DNA from: Verrucomicrobiota bacterium
GTDB lineage: Bacteria; Verrucomicrobiota; Kiritimatiellia; RFP12; UBA1067
Direction: 5' to 3'
Length of the DNA: 64,000 bases
NCBI GenBank assembly: GCA_023269675.1
Contig: JAHFSX010000007.1
Location: 160,314-224,313, forward strand
Shown: in pieces, positions 7,897 to 17,527 of the stretch
Position numbering within the stretch: position 1 is the first letter of the stretch
Layout of the letters: each line of letters starts with the position of its first letter
The notes under the pieces: model-generated
Database searches by the model: none
Told to the model about the DNA's origin: nothing
Seen by the model: the letters and a program-made list of their open reading frames with translations, nothing else
Made by a program: the position numbers and the translations under genes

Positions 7897-10800
7897 TCAC
7901 CTGAGCCTGAGCACCGTGCCGAGCGGGGTGACGGTGAGCGTGGCGCTCGGGCTCACGGCGTACGCCGTGCCAGAGCCGTAGACCAGCGCGTCATAAGAGC
8001 CCGCATCGCCTGTGGCGGCGGTTTTCAGCGTCAGCCACGAGCGGTTCGCACCCGGGATCCAGACGCCGTTGCGCCGCCACTGGAAGGCGGTCGCGCCCGC
8101 TGATTGGACGTAAAACGTGGCGCTCTCTCCCGCGTGGATCTTGCGGGACGCGGGGGTGATGAGGAACACCGAGGGCTGCGCGCCCGACAGCAGGTTCGCG
8201 GGCGTATTTCCCGCGCGGGCCAGCACGTAGAGGTTTTTGACGCTGTAAGCCGGCCCGTTGTAGGTGAAGGTGTAGTCGGTGTCGTACTGTCCGGCCGTCA
8301 GCGAGGGGGTGGGGTTGTTGCCGATGCCCATGCCGGGGTTGGTGTTGTTGCTCCCCATGTGGGAGAACGAAAGGATCGTGTGGGCCATCAGGTAGTTGTG
8401 GATCTGCATGCAGCCGTGGCCGGCCGTCGTCCCGGAGGGGCCGCTGCCGTCGCCGAAGTCGTAGTAGTTGGTTCCGGAAACCGTGCCTAGCGCGCCGGGG
8501 ATGTTCTTGTCGTTGCTGGCCCCGTAGTTGCTGGGCCAGAACTCGATGTTGCCGGCGGCGATGCCGACGCCGGTGGTCACGGCCACGTTGCCGTCGGACG
8601 CGTAGGCGTAGACGTTCAGGTTGCTGACGTATTGCTGGAAGAGCGAGTTGCGGTTCGCGGTGGGCACGCCGATCTTGGAGAGGTCCGCGGTGAAGGCGTC
8701 CATCGAGACGTAAACCCACTTGGCGACGCCGTTGGTCCCCGTCAGCTCCAGGCAGTAGGCGACGCGGTCGAACGTCTGGGTCGGGAGCAGGCTCTCGTCC
8801 ACCGAGTAGTTCGCGCCGTAGGCGTAGCTGGTCACGTTGGAGATGGCGAGCTGGTGGATCAGCGCGTAGCCCGCGGCTTCGGTGACGTTGGTCAGCACGT
8901 TCGGACGGGCCGTGGCCGGCGCGGTGAAGGTGACGGCCGCGCCGGGGAGGATCAGGTTGCCGGCGGAGGAGCGGTCGCGCACGCCGGTCACGGAAACCGT
9001 GTAGGTCTGGCCGGCGGCCTGCGGCGTGGTGGTCAGGGTCACGGATTGCCTGTTCGGCGCGAGTGTCGCGCCGGTGACCGTCACGCCGTTGTTGAGGGTG
9101 AAGAAGGCGGCTGCCGCGGCGTTGTCCGCCAGCGCCTCGCTGAAGTAGACCGTGACCCGGTCGAGGGACTGCGCGCCCGTGGCGAGGGCCAGCGTCGGGC
9201 GGGTCGTGTCGGTGTTGGAGTCGCCGCCGGGCAGGACGAGGACGTGCAGCACGCGGCGCAGGTCGTAGGATGCGGCGTTGTCGGCGAACGTCCAGTCCGT
9301 GTCGGAGGTGCCGGGCCGGTTGCCGATGCCGAGGCACGGCGCGCTGTTGGCGTTGAAGTGGTTGAGCGCGAAGAGGGTCTGGACCGCGCCCGCGCCGTGG
9401 TTGTGCACCTGCATGGAGCCGTAGCCGGTCCCGGTCCCGCCTCCGCCGTCGCCGAAATCATAGCTGGCGGCGCTGGCGTTGGGTATGGCGGCCGAGTTCG
9501 GCTGGGTGTAGTCGCTCGGCCAGAACTCGATGTTGCCGGTGGCGATGCCGGTGCCGTTCACGATGCCGCCGACGTTGGAGAGCACGTCCAGGTTCTTGAC
9601 CTTCTGCTGGAACACGCAGTTGTTGGTGGGCACGCCGATCTTGCGGGCGTCGGCGGTGAAGGCGTCCATCGACGTCCAGATGAACTGGGGCGATGCGTCG
9701 CCGGACTTCTGCAGCTCGAGATAGTAGGCGACGCGCGAGAAGGCGAGGACGTTGGTGACGTTGTTGACCGCATAGTAGGCCGCGGCGTTCGTGTTGAAGC
9801 TGGCCGGGATCGGGATGTTCGTGATGGAGTAGACGAGCTGGTAGCCGGCCGCGCCGGGCACGTTGGCGGCGACCTCCGCGGGCAGCCCGTTGGTGCTGCC
9901 CGGGCCGGGCCGCACCAGCACGTGCAGGGTGCGGCGCGTGTAGGCCGTGCCGGCGTTGTAGCATTGGGTCCAGTCGGGGCTGCCGCTGGGCTGGTTGCCG
10001 ATGCCGAGGCCGAGAATCTGGTTGTCCGAGCCCCAGTTGCTGATGCCGAAGAGGGTCTGCTTGGCCGCCGAATTGTGGACTTGCATGGAGCCGTGGCTGC
10101 CGCCCGCCGAGCGCATGTCGCCGAAGTCGAACGTGGCGTTGCTCGCCCCGGCGACGGCCAGCGCGTTGGACTGGCCGTAATCGTTAGGCCAGAACTCGAG
10201 GTTGCCGCCGGTCATGCCGGTCCCGTTGGTGATGCCCGCCACGTTGGAGAGCACGTCGAGGTTCGAAACGTACTGCTGGAACGCCGCTTTGGACGCGGCC
10301 GTCGGCACGCCGACCTGCGACAGGTACGGGGTGAAGGCATCCATGGAGGCCCAGAGGTATTGGACCGTGCCGTTGATCAGCTTCAGCTCGAGGTAGTAGG
10401 CGACGCGATCGAAGGTCCCCGTGGCCGTGCTCTGGTTGACGCGGTAGAAGTTGGGCGTGCCGATGAAGTTGCCTTTGACCGGGATGTCCAGGGTGTAGAC
10501 CAGGCGGTACCCGTTCGCCAGCGAGCCGACGTTGGTGCTGATCTCGGGCGGCAGGGCGGTGGCGGCCGTGACCGCGATGGCCGATCCGGGTATGACCGGG
10601 TTGCCGGCGGCGCTGTCCCGCACGCCCGTGACGGTCAGCGTCAGGGCGGCGCCCGTCGGCTGTGGCGTCGTGGCCAGGTTGACGGTGCGCTGGTCGGCCA
10701 GCAAGGTCGCTGCGAGCACGTCCACGCCGTTGTCCAGCGAGAAGCGGGTGCCGTCGACCGAATCGGGCGCGAGCGGCTCAGAAAAGGTGACGGTCACGAG

Positions 10801-12525
10801 GTTGCCCGCGAATCCGGCCTGGGCGGAGACGAGGGTCGGGGGCGTGGTGTCGTTGTCGCGCAGCACCAGCACCTGGAGGGTCTTGACGGAGTACATGCCG
10901 GCGTTGACCGCGAAGGTCCAGTCGAGGCCGCTTTGCTTCGGGTTGGGGCAGTTGCCGATGCCGATGTCCGGCGTGCCGCCGCCGGTGGAGCCCCAGTTGC
11001 TGAATGTGAAGAGGGTCTGCGACGCGGCGAAGTTATGGATCTGCATGCAGCCGTAAGAGCCGGGCGTGGGGTGGTCGCCCCAGTCGAAGAGCGAGCCGCT
11101 GGCGTTCTGCACGCTGGCGTTGTTGACCGCGTCGTAATTGGAAGGCCAGAACTCAAGGTTGCCCGTGAGTCCTGTGCCGGTGGCGATGTTCGGATCGTTG
11201 GAGCGGATGGTCACGCCGGAGACGTTTCTCTGGAGTACGACGCCGGATGCGACGGTGGGCACGCCGAGGCGCTCGGTGTCGTTGGTGAAGGCGTCCATGG
11301 AGGCCCAGAGGTAGGTCAGCTGGCCATTCGGCGTCTGCAGTTCGACATAATAGGCGACCTTGCTGAACGCGCTGCCGTAGAGCAGGTGGTTGTCGGCCGC
11401 GTAGGCGACGATGTTGCCGCCGTAGCCCGCCGAGTTAGGCAGGTCGAGCGTGTAGACCAGGTTGTAGGCGGCCGATTCCGCGACGTTGCTCAGGTAGCCC
11501 CGGCAGACCGACTTGAAGTTGGCGGTGCTGCCGGGCGCGATGGCGAGCGGTGTCGGCGTGAGGAGGTCGGTGACGTTGTTGACGGTGACGGTGTAAACGG
11601 TGTCTTTGGCCTGGACACCGGTCGTGAGGGTGACGGTGCGTTTGTCGGCGCTGAGCGTCGCGCCGGAGAGGGTGAGGCCGCCGTCGATCGCATAGTTGCT
11701 GAGGTTGGTGGCGCCGGCGGCATCGAGCGCTTTGCTGAAGGTCACGGCCACCTGCTGGCGGTTGGTGATGCCGAGGGCGCGCGTGATCGCCGGGGCGTTG
11801 GTATCGCCCAGCGTGCCGATGATGTTGGTGATGGCGGGGAACCACGCGTCGGCCATCTTGGCGTAGCCGGCCGCGGTGGGGTGCAGCGTGTCCGACAGGT
11901 CGCCGGTCGTCAGGTACGCGTACATGTCCAGGAAGTGCACCTTGCGGCCCAGCGCCCGCTGCGCGTCCACTTTTCCGGACACGAGGGGGTTGAAGGTCGT
12001 GGTGATCCATGTGTTGTAGGGCTCGGCGCGCGGCAGCAGGGTCGTGACGATGATGTTCGCGCAGGGGCGGTTGGTGGCGATCCGGCTGATCAGCGCGTCG
12101 AGGCGGTTGATGGCATTGGGATAATCGTTGGTCATGCCGAAGTCGTAGGTGCCGATGTGCAGCAGGATCACATCGGGGTCGGCGACGGCGTTGAACCAGT
12201 CGGGCATGAACTCGGTGAGGCCGATCTGGCCGCCGCTGATCCGCCAGCCGCTTTGCGTCAGACCGCTCATGCCCTGGTGGTTCGAGTCCGGCAGGGCGTT
12301 GGTGGCGTTGTCGGTCCGGGTGCCCACAAAGTCTACATTATACCCCGCGTTGGTGAGCGCGACGTACAGGGGCAGCCGGTACCCGCCCGGCGTGTTCTGG
12401 CCGTAGGTGATGGAGTCGCCCAGCGGCATGATGCGGATCGGCGGCGTCTGGGCCTGTGACGCGGAGATGAGAACGAGCCCGGCGAGACCCGCCAGGAATC
12501 GAACGGACGAACGGATGCCTCTCAT
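7897..12525 (-). CDS. secreted SGNH-hydrolase multidomain protein, paralog 3
   Basis: 1542 residues with a strong Shine-Dalgarno (TAAGGAGGGT) just upstream of the ATG. The architecture is that of paralog 2: signal peptide 1-26 (SQA|Q), SGNH domain, Big_5-like Ig domain, module 1, Ig, module 2, module 3, Ig, module 4, C-terminal Ig-like domain (FQWRRNG, DAGSYDA) and the tail GTVLRLR. Ser38 of block I (GDSITYG) and the C-terminal D-x-LHP are kept. In block III the usual GTND reads GTYD (Tyr127), so the oxyanion-hole Asn is missing. Activity may be altered or lost, leaving a binding or structural role. It is divergent from the ABC ATPase at 12772, with its own predicted promoter and a palindromic operator candidate. 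Confidence 0.9.
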   Translation of the reverse strand: MRGIRSSVRFLAGLAGLVLISASQAQTPPIRIMPLGDSITYGQNTPGGYRLPLYVALTNAGYNVDFVGTRTDNATNALPDSNHQGMSGLTQSGWRISGGQIGLTEFMPDWFNAVADPDVILLHIGTYDFGMTNDYPNAINRLDALISRIATNRPCANIIVTTLLPRAEPYNTWITTTFNPLVSGKVDAQRALGRKVHFLDMYAYLTTGDLSDTLHPTAAGYAKMADAWFPAITNIIGTLGDTNAPAITRALGITNRQQVAVTFSKALDAAGATNLSNYAIDGGLTLSGATLSADKRTVTLTTGVQAKDTVYTVTVNNVTDLLTPTPLAIAPGSTANFKSVCRGYLSNVAESAAYNLVYTLDLPNSAGYGGNIVAYAADNHLLYGSAFSKVAYYVELQTPNGQLTYLWASMDAFTNDTERLGVPTVASGVVLQRNVSGVTIRSNDPNIATGTGLTGNLEFWPSNYDAVNNASVQNASGSLFDWGDHPTPGSYGCMQIHNFAASQTLFTFSNWGSTGGGTPDIGIGNCPNPKQSGLDWTFAVNAGMYSVKTLQVLVLRDNDTTPPTLVSAQAGFAGNLVTVTFSEPLAPDSVDGTRFSLDNGVDVLAATLLADQRTVNLATTPQPTGAALTLTVTGVRDSAAGNPVIPGSAIAVTAATALPPEISTNVGSLANGYRLVYTLDIPVKGNFIGTPNFYRVNQSTATGTFDRVAYYLELKLINGTVQYLWASMDAFTPYLSQVGVPTAASKAAFQQYVSNLDVLSNVAGITNGTGMTGGNLEFWPNDYGQSNALAVAGASNATFDFGDMRSAGGSHGSMQVHNSAAKQTLFGISNWGSDNQILGLGIGNQPSGSPDWTQCYNAGTAYTRRTLHVLVRPGPGSTNGLPAEVAANVPGAAGYQLVYSITNIPIPASFNTNAAAYYAVNNVTNVLAFSRVAYYLELQKSGDASPQFIWTSMDAFTADARKIGVPTNNCVFQQKVKNLDVLSNVGGIVNGTGIATGNIEFWPSDYTQPNSAAIPNASAASYDFGDGGGGTGTGYGSMQVHNHGAGAVQTLFALNHFNANSAPCLGIGNRPGTSDTDWTFADNAASYDLRRVLHVLVLPGGDSNTDTTRPTLALATGAQSLDRVTVYFSEALADNAAAAAFFTLNNGVTVTGATLAPNRQSVTLTTTPQAAGQTYTVSVTGVRDRSSAGNLILPGAAVTFTAPATARPNVLTNVTEAAGYALIHQLAISNVTSYAYGANYSVDESLLPTQTFDRVAYCLELTGTNGVAKWVYVSMDAFTADLSKIGVPTANRNSLFQQYVSNLNVYAYASDGNVAVTTGVGIAAGNIEFWPSNYGASNDKNIPGALGTVSGTNYYDFGDGSGPSGTTAGHGCMQIHNYLMAHTILSFSHMGSNNTNPGMGIGNNPTPSLTAGQYDTDYTFTYNGPAYSVKNLYVLARAGNTPANLLSGAQPSVFLITPASRKIHAGESATFYVQSAGATAFQWRRNGVWIPGANRSWLTLKTAATGDAGSYDALVYGSGTAYAVSPSATLTVTPLGTVLRLR

Positions 12526-12586
12526 GACAGACCCTCCTTATTCGTATCATCAAGTAAGCAAAAAACCACCCATGCGCGTCTGAAAT

Positions 12587-12609
12587 AAACGTATACAATT
12601 GATACGTTT
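12587..12609. promoter_or_regulatory. palindromic operator candidate upstream of SGNH paralog 3
   Basis: Perfect 8-bp arms AAACGTAT and ATACGTTT are separated by 7 bp (ACAATTG). The site lies immediately downstream of the predicted -10 of paralog 3, where a repressor would block transcription. Such symmetric sites are typical of dimeric HTH regulators, for example LacI type. It is absent from the otherwise similar promoter of paralog 2. Confidence 0.5.
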
Positions 12610-12612
12610 AAA

Positions 12613-12642
12613 ACTTTACCCGATGGCCAACCAATAACGCAA
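12613..12642 (-). promoter_or_regulatory. predicted promoter of SGNH paralog 3
   Basis: Minus strand: TTGCGT (12642-12637), 18-nt spacer, TAAAGT (12618-12613). The block TTGCGT ... GGCCATC ... TAAAGTTT is conserved with 7348-7377 although the leaders downstream have diverged. Confidence 0.5.
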
Positions 12643-12696
12643 GATGAAAAACAGGTATATACCGCCAGTCCCGACGCGATCTGTCGGTTTACCATC

Positions 12697-12726
12697 TTGC
12701 TTTAGCCGAAAGAATACAGGTAGAAT
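12697..12726 (+). promoter_or_regulatory. predicted promoter of the ABC ATPase gene
   Basis: TTGCTT (12697-12702), 18-nt spacer and TAGAAT (12721-12726), about 45 nt before the ATG at 12772. It reads away from paralog 3 across a 246-bp divergent intergenic region. Confidence 0.4.
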
Positions 12727-12771
12727 GAGCACTCAGATTCCACACAAGGGTCAAACGTGCCGGGGTAAACG

Positions 12772-13863
<1,092 letters not shown>

Positions 13864-13869
<6 letters not shown>

Positions 13870-13941
13870 GATGACGATTATGATTACAAAGTTCTCTTAT
13901 GTTCCCACGTCTTAATCTTAATCCTAATCTTAATCGTTATC
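13864..13941. repeat. inverted pair of degenerate GATTAN hexamer arrays
   Basis: GATTAG-GATGAC-GATTAT-GATTAC (13864-13887) is followed after 24 nt by the opposite orientation TTAATC-TTAATC-CTAATC-TTAATC-GTTATC (13912-13941). The first unit overlaps the stop codon of the ABC ATPase. The arms could fold back and may act as a terminator. A second example lies at 18710-18781. Confidence 0.7.
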
Positions 13942-13998
13942 CCTTCCCCGCGGTGTGTTTCCGCTTGGCAAACGTGTAGTGAAGGTTTAAGAATTCAA

Positions 13999-14589
13999 AT
14001 GGTCGGATGGCGTAAAAGTGCCGGTGTCATCGTGGCGGGGTGCCTGCTGTCGTGCGGGTGCGCCTCGACCTACTGGGCGAACCGCGGGCGTGATGCCAAG
14101 GACGTGCTGACCTGCGCGGTGGGGCTGGGGATCGGCGCCAAGGCGCGCGTCGGGCCGCTGCAGGCGCCCCTGATCGTGCAGAGCGATTACGCGGGGCTGC
14201 GCTGCGGGGAGTGGTTCACCTCGCCGATGCGCGATGATTTCTGGACGTACGTTTCGGAGGCCGGGCATGTGGTGGACCAGCCCTTTCCCGTCTATCTGAA
14301 TGAGTATGACGCCTTGTACTCCGGGTATGAAATCTTCGACCCCGGCGGTGACGCGGCGCACCGCCACAAACGTGTGGCCAGTCAGGGCATGGGTGTTTTC
14401 GGGACCTTCGATGACGACCGTCGCAACTACGGATTCTACACGCAGGTCGAAGGCACCGTGGGGGTGATCGGATCCTTGAGATTGGGGGTGAATCCCGGGG
14501 AGCTGATCGATTGGCTGCTGGGGTTCACGGGGTATGACCTTTTTGCGGACGACATGGGAAGGGATGGTGATCCATGGGTGAGAAACTAG
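13999..14589 (+). CDS. putative lipoprotein of unknown function
   Basis: 196 residues. A short N-terminal hydrophobic stretch ends in a lipobox (LLSCGC, Cys about 21), so it is probably a lipid-anchored envelope protein. The middle has a Gly-rich segment (GLGIGAKARVGPL), and the C-terminal part includes LGVNPGELIDWLLGFTGYDLFADD, a pattern I associate with small hypothetical lipoproteins of PVC bacteria and spirochaetes rather than a characterised family. No catalytic motif was recognised. Its last 16 bases overlap the start of the deacetylase gene, so it is the first gene of the 13999-18715 operon. It may be a surface component of the same uptake route, but this rests on position only. Confidence 0.75.
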   Translation: MVGWRKSAGVIVAGCLLSCGCASTYWANRGRDAKDVLTCAVGLGIGAKARVGPLQAPLIVQSDYAGLRCGEWFTSPMRDDFWTYVSEAGHVVDQPFPVYLNEYDALYSGYEIFDPGGDAAHRHKRVASQGMGVFGTFDDDRRNYGFYTQVEGTVGVIGSLRLGVNPGELIDWLLGFTGYDLFADDMGRDGDPWVRN

Positions 14590-15347
14590 TCGCTCTGGCG
14601 ATGTCGGCGCATCCGGACGACATCGAGTTCATGATGAGCGGCACGCTGCTGCTGCTGAAGCAGGCGGGCGTGGAGATTCACATGTGCAACCTCGCGAACG
14701 GCTGCTACGGGTCACAGGTCTATTCGAAAGAGGAGGCCGCCCGCATCCGCGCGGGCGAGGCCCAGGCGTCGGCGCAGGTCGCGGGCGCGGTCTGGCACCC
14801 CTCGCTTTTTGACGACACCGCCATTTTTTACGACGCGCCGTCCCTCGCGAAGGTGACGGCGGTGGTGCGCCGGGTCCGGCCGGACATCGTGTTGACCCTG
14901 TCGCGCTACGACTACATGGAGGACCACGAGTACGCCTCGCGCCTGACCAGTTCCGCGGTCTTCAACCGCTGCCTGCCCTGCTATGTGACCGATCCTCCGG
15001 TGCCCTCGTTCAACAAGCCCGTGGCGGTTTACCATTCGGTTCCCCATGCGCTGATGGACATGCAGCGCGATCCGGTGGTGCCCGAGTTTGTCGTCGATAT
15101 CACCCGCGTCATGGACGTCAAGCGCGCGATGCTCGAGCAGCACGTCAGCCAGAAAGAGTGGCTCGACGCCACCCAGGGCATGGGTTCCTATGTGGAGAGC
15201 ATGGCGGAGGTGTGCCGCATGCTGGGCAGCCGCTACGGCGCGTGCGCCTACGCCGAGGGGTGGCGTCGGCACAACCACATGGGTTACTGCGGCCCCGATT
15301 TCCATCCGCTGGAGTCCCTCCTCGCGGATGGTTTGAAAAGGTGTTGA
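14574..15347 (+). CDS. PIG-L/LmbE family deacetylase
   Basis: 257 residues. The N-terminal AHPDD motif (His13, Asp15, Asp16) and the downstream EDHEY (His118) are the zinc ligands and catalytic Asp of the PIG-L/LmbE de-N-acetylase fold. Family members remove acetyl groups from GlcNAc-containing substrates (GlcNAc-PI, MshB, BshB, chitobiose). There is no signal peptide, so it is cytoplasmic. The gene overlaps the lipoprotein gene before it and is followed by a NagB-like gene. This suggests an intracellular step in which an N-acetylated amino sugar is deacetylated before deamination. The exact substrate cannot be read from the sequence. Confidence 0.88.
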   Translation: MGEKLVALAMSAHPDDIEFMMSGTLLLLKQAGVEIHMCNLANGCYGSQVYSKEEAARIRAGEAQASAQVAGAVWHPSLFDDTAIFYDAPSLAKVTAVVRRVRPDIVLTLSRYDYMEDHEYASRLTSSAVFNRCLPCYVTDPPVPSFNKPVAVYHSVPHALMDMQRDPVVPEFVVDITRVMDVKRAMLEQHVSQKEWLDATQGMGSYVESMAEVCRMLGSRYGACAYAEGWRRHNHMGYCGPDFHPLESLLADGLKRC

Positions 15348-15368
15348 GGCGGGTCCGGCGAACCCGCC
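15348..15368. other. hairpin between the deacetylase and NagB-like genes
   Basis: GGCGGGT (15348-15354) pairs with ACCCGCC (15362-15368) across a 7-nt loop just after the deacetylase stop. There is no U-tract, so it is more likely an mRNA-processing or attenuation element than a full terminator. Confidence 0.35.
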
Positions 15369-15430
15369 CGCCCCGCGATAGACACACAGGCGCGTCACCG
15401 ATTCTTCAAGGCGAACAAGGGAGGCTTAAA

Positions 15431-16360
15431 ATGGCACGGGCGATCAGCAAGTTGGCTCCGGGCTGGTGGGACTACACCACGCTCGACAGCGCGATCCTGA
15501 ACGATGCGGCGAAACTCACCGCCAAGGACCTCGAACAGTTGGCCCGCCCCGGCTTCCGGGTGAGCCTGTACGACACGGTCGAGGAGTTCTACGCCGCCGA
15601 GGCGTTGGAGTACATCGCCGCGTGGCGGCAGGCGACGCCGGACAATCCGGCGGGCGTGTGCGGTCCGATCGGTCCGACCGAGCAGCTGCCGCTGGTGGCG
15701 CGGATCGTGAACGCGATCGGGCTGAACCTGCGCGACGCCCATTTCTGGGGCATGGACGAGTGGGTCGAGAACGGCGCAACCGTCGCGCCGACCCACCCGC
15801 TCTCCTTCGCCAAGTGCGACCGCGAGCTGTGCTTCGACCGCATCCGGCCGGAGTTGCAAATGCCCGAGGCGAACCTGCACTTTCCGGCCGGCGACCTTTC
15901 GGCCTACTCGAGGGGCTACGATCAGGTGCGGTGCCTGCTGATGCAGGGCGGCCAGGGCGAGATCAAGCACTGGGCGTTTAACGATCCGCCGAAGCGCGAG
16001 GGGGCGTATGCGGACGCGCCGCCGCCGCCGGAGGTCTACCGCCGGCAGTCCGCGCGCATCGTGGATCTGCATCCCGTGACCATCATCCAGAACGCGCGCA
16101 CCTCGGGCGGCGGCAATGTCGCCATGGTGCCGGTCCGGGCGGCCACGGTCGGCCCGGTGGAGACGTGGAAGGCGGAGAAGGTCTCGATCTGGCACCCGGG
16201 GCACCACGACAACCCGTTCGGCCTGCGGCTCTCGGCCCTGATGATCTCCAAACGCGTCCCGGACAGCAGCGTGCCGATGTCGCTGCTGGCCGACCATCCC
16301 AACGTGCACTTCCACTACTTGCGTGCGGGCATCGGCGACGTGTCGGTCGAGATGCACTGA
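15431..16360 (+). CDS. NagB/RpiA-fold glucosamine-6-phosphate deaminase-like protein
   Basis: 309 residues, starting at an ATG preceded by GGGAGG. The fold is recognised from [24 protein letters not shown] (Asp109-Glu110, the position of the E. coli NagB proton-abstracting Asp72) and [13 protein letters not shown] (His180). In classic NagB the last motif is GxxxDGHIAFNEP, with Asp141, His143 and Glu148. Here the His is kept, the Asp position is Ile and the Glu is Asp. It therefore belongs to a divergent NagB-like branch whose ring-opening/deamination chemistry may differ or whose substrate may not be GlcN6P. The position between a deacetylase and a sugar kinase still supports amino-sugar catabolism. 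Confidence 0.82.
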   Translation: MARAISKLAPGWWDYTTLDSAILNDAAKLTAKDLEQLARPGFRVSLYDTVEEFYAAEALEYIAAWRQATPDNPAGVCGPIGPTEQLPLVARIVNAIGLNLRDAHFWGMDEWVENGATVAPTHPLSFAKCDRELCFDRIRPELQMPEANLHFPAGDLSAYSRGYDQVRCLLMQGGQGEIKHWAFNDPPKREGAYADAPPPPEVYRRQSARIVDLHPVTIIQNARTSGGGNVAMVPVRAATVGPVETWKAEKVSIWHPGHHDNPFGLRLSALMISKRVPDSSVPMSLLADHPNVHFHYLRAGIGDVSVEMH

Positions 16361-16374
16361 GACAGGAGAGCTTT

Positions 16375-17526
16375 ATGCGTGAACTGAAAACGATAGCGGC
16401 GGGGCACGTCTGCCTCGACATCATCCCCACCTTTCTGCACGGGGCGGCCTCGCTCGATGCCGTGATGCAGCCCGGCAAGCTGGTGGACATGGGGCCGGCA
16501 GTGCTCTCTACCGGCGGCGCGGTCGCGAACACCGGCCTGGCCTTGCGGCGGCTGGGTCTGCCCGTGCGGCTGATGGGCAAGGTGGGGGCGGACGCGTTCG
16601 GCGCGGCTGTGATCGACATCTTCAGGAGGCAGGACGAGGCGCTGGTGCAGACCATGATCGTCGACCCGTCGGTCGCGACCTCTTACACCGTGGTGATCAA
16701 TCCTCCCGGCATCGACCGCGTGTTCCTGCACTGCCCGGGCGCGAACGACACGTTTACGGCGGAGGACGTGACGCCGGCCCTGCTGGAGGGCATGGACCTT
16801 TTCCATTTCGGGTATCCCCCTCTGATGAAGGCGTTTTACAGCGACGCGGGCGAACTGGCGCGCCTCTTCAAGAAAGTCAAGGCCTGCGGCCTGGCGACCT
16901 CGCTGGACATGGCGCTGCCTGACCCGCAGTCGCCCGCCGGCCAGGCGGATTGGCCCGCGGTCCTGCGGCAGGCGCTGCCGTTTGTCGACATCTTCTCGCC
17001 CAGCCTCGACGAGATCGTCTTCATGCTGCACCGCGAGCGGGGACTCAAGGCCCGTGCCCGCGCGGCGGAGGGCGTGCCCCTCGGGGGGCTGAAGGCGGAA
17101 GAGGTGTGCGCGCTGGCGGGCGAGCTGATCGGCCTGGGCGTGGCGGTGGTGATGCTCAAGCTGGGCAACCAGGGCGCGTACCTGCGCGTGACCAGCGACG
17201 CGTCCCGGCTGGCGGCGTGCGGCTGTTTCGACGCTGCGGCGTGCGGGGCGTGGGCGGGTGCGGAGTTCTTCGCGCCGTGCTTCGACGCCCGCGTGGCGGG
17301 CACGACCGGCTCGGGCGACTGCACCGTGGCGGGGCTGCTGGCCGCGGTCGCCAAAGGCCTGGGCCCGGCCGAGGCCGCGCGCACGGCGGTGGCCGTGGGT
17401 TCGGCCAGCGTCGAACAGCCGGACGCCACCAGCGGCGTGCCGGAGTGGGCCGTTCTGGACGCGCGTATCCGCGCGGGCTGGGGACGCGAGACGCCGCAAG
17501 TGACCTTCCGCGTGGAGATGGCGTAA
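16375..17526 (+). CDS. PfkB/ribokinase-family carbohydrate kinase
   Basis: 383 residues, ATG preceded by AGGAGAG. N-terminal signature STGGAVANTGLALRRLG (about 45-61) and C-terminal signature AGTTGSGDCTVAGLL with the catalytic base Asp315. The sequence is longer than ribokinase (about 300) through an insertion near 220-300 that includes a Cys/Ala-rich stretch. The family phosphorylates furanoses, aminosugars, 2-keto-3-deoxygluconate or nucleosides, and the substrate is not evident here. It lies 14 bp after the NagB-like gene and 1 bp before the dehydrogenase gene, so the three are almost certainly translated from one mRNA. Confidence 0.88.
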   Translation: MRELKTIAAGHVCLDIIPTFLHGAASLDAVMQPGKLVDMGPAVLSTGGAVANTGLALRRLGLPVRLMGKVGADAFGAAVIDIFRRQDEALVQTMIVDPSVATSYTVVINPPGIDRVFLHCPGANDTFTAEDVTPALLEGMDLFHFGYPPLMKAFYSDAGELARLFKKVKACGLATSLDMALPDPQSPAGQADWPAVLRQALPFVDIFSPSLDEIVFMLHRERGLKARARAAEGVPLGGLKAEEVCALAGELIGLGVAVVMLKLGNQGAYLRVTSDASRLAACGCFDAAACGAWAGAEFFAPCFDARVAGTTGSGDCTVAGLLAAVAKGLGPAEAARTAVAVGSASVEQPDATSGVPEWAVLDARIRAGWGRETPQVTFRVEMA

Positions 17527-17527
17527 G

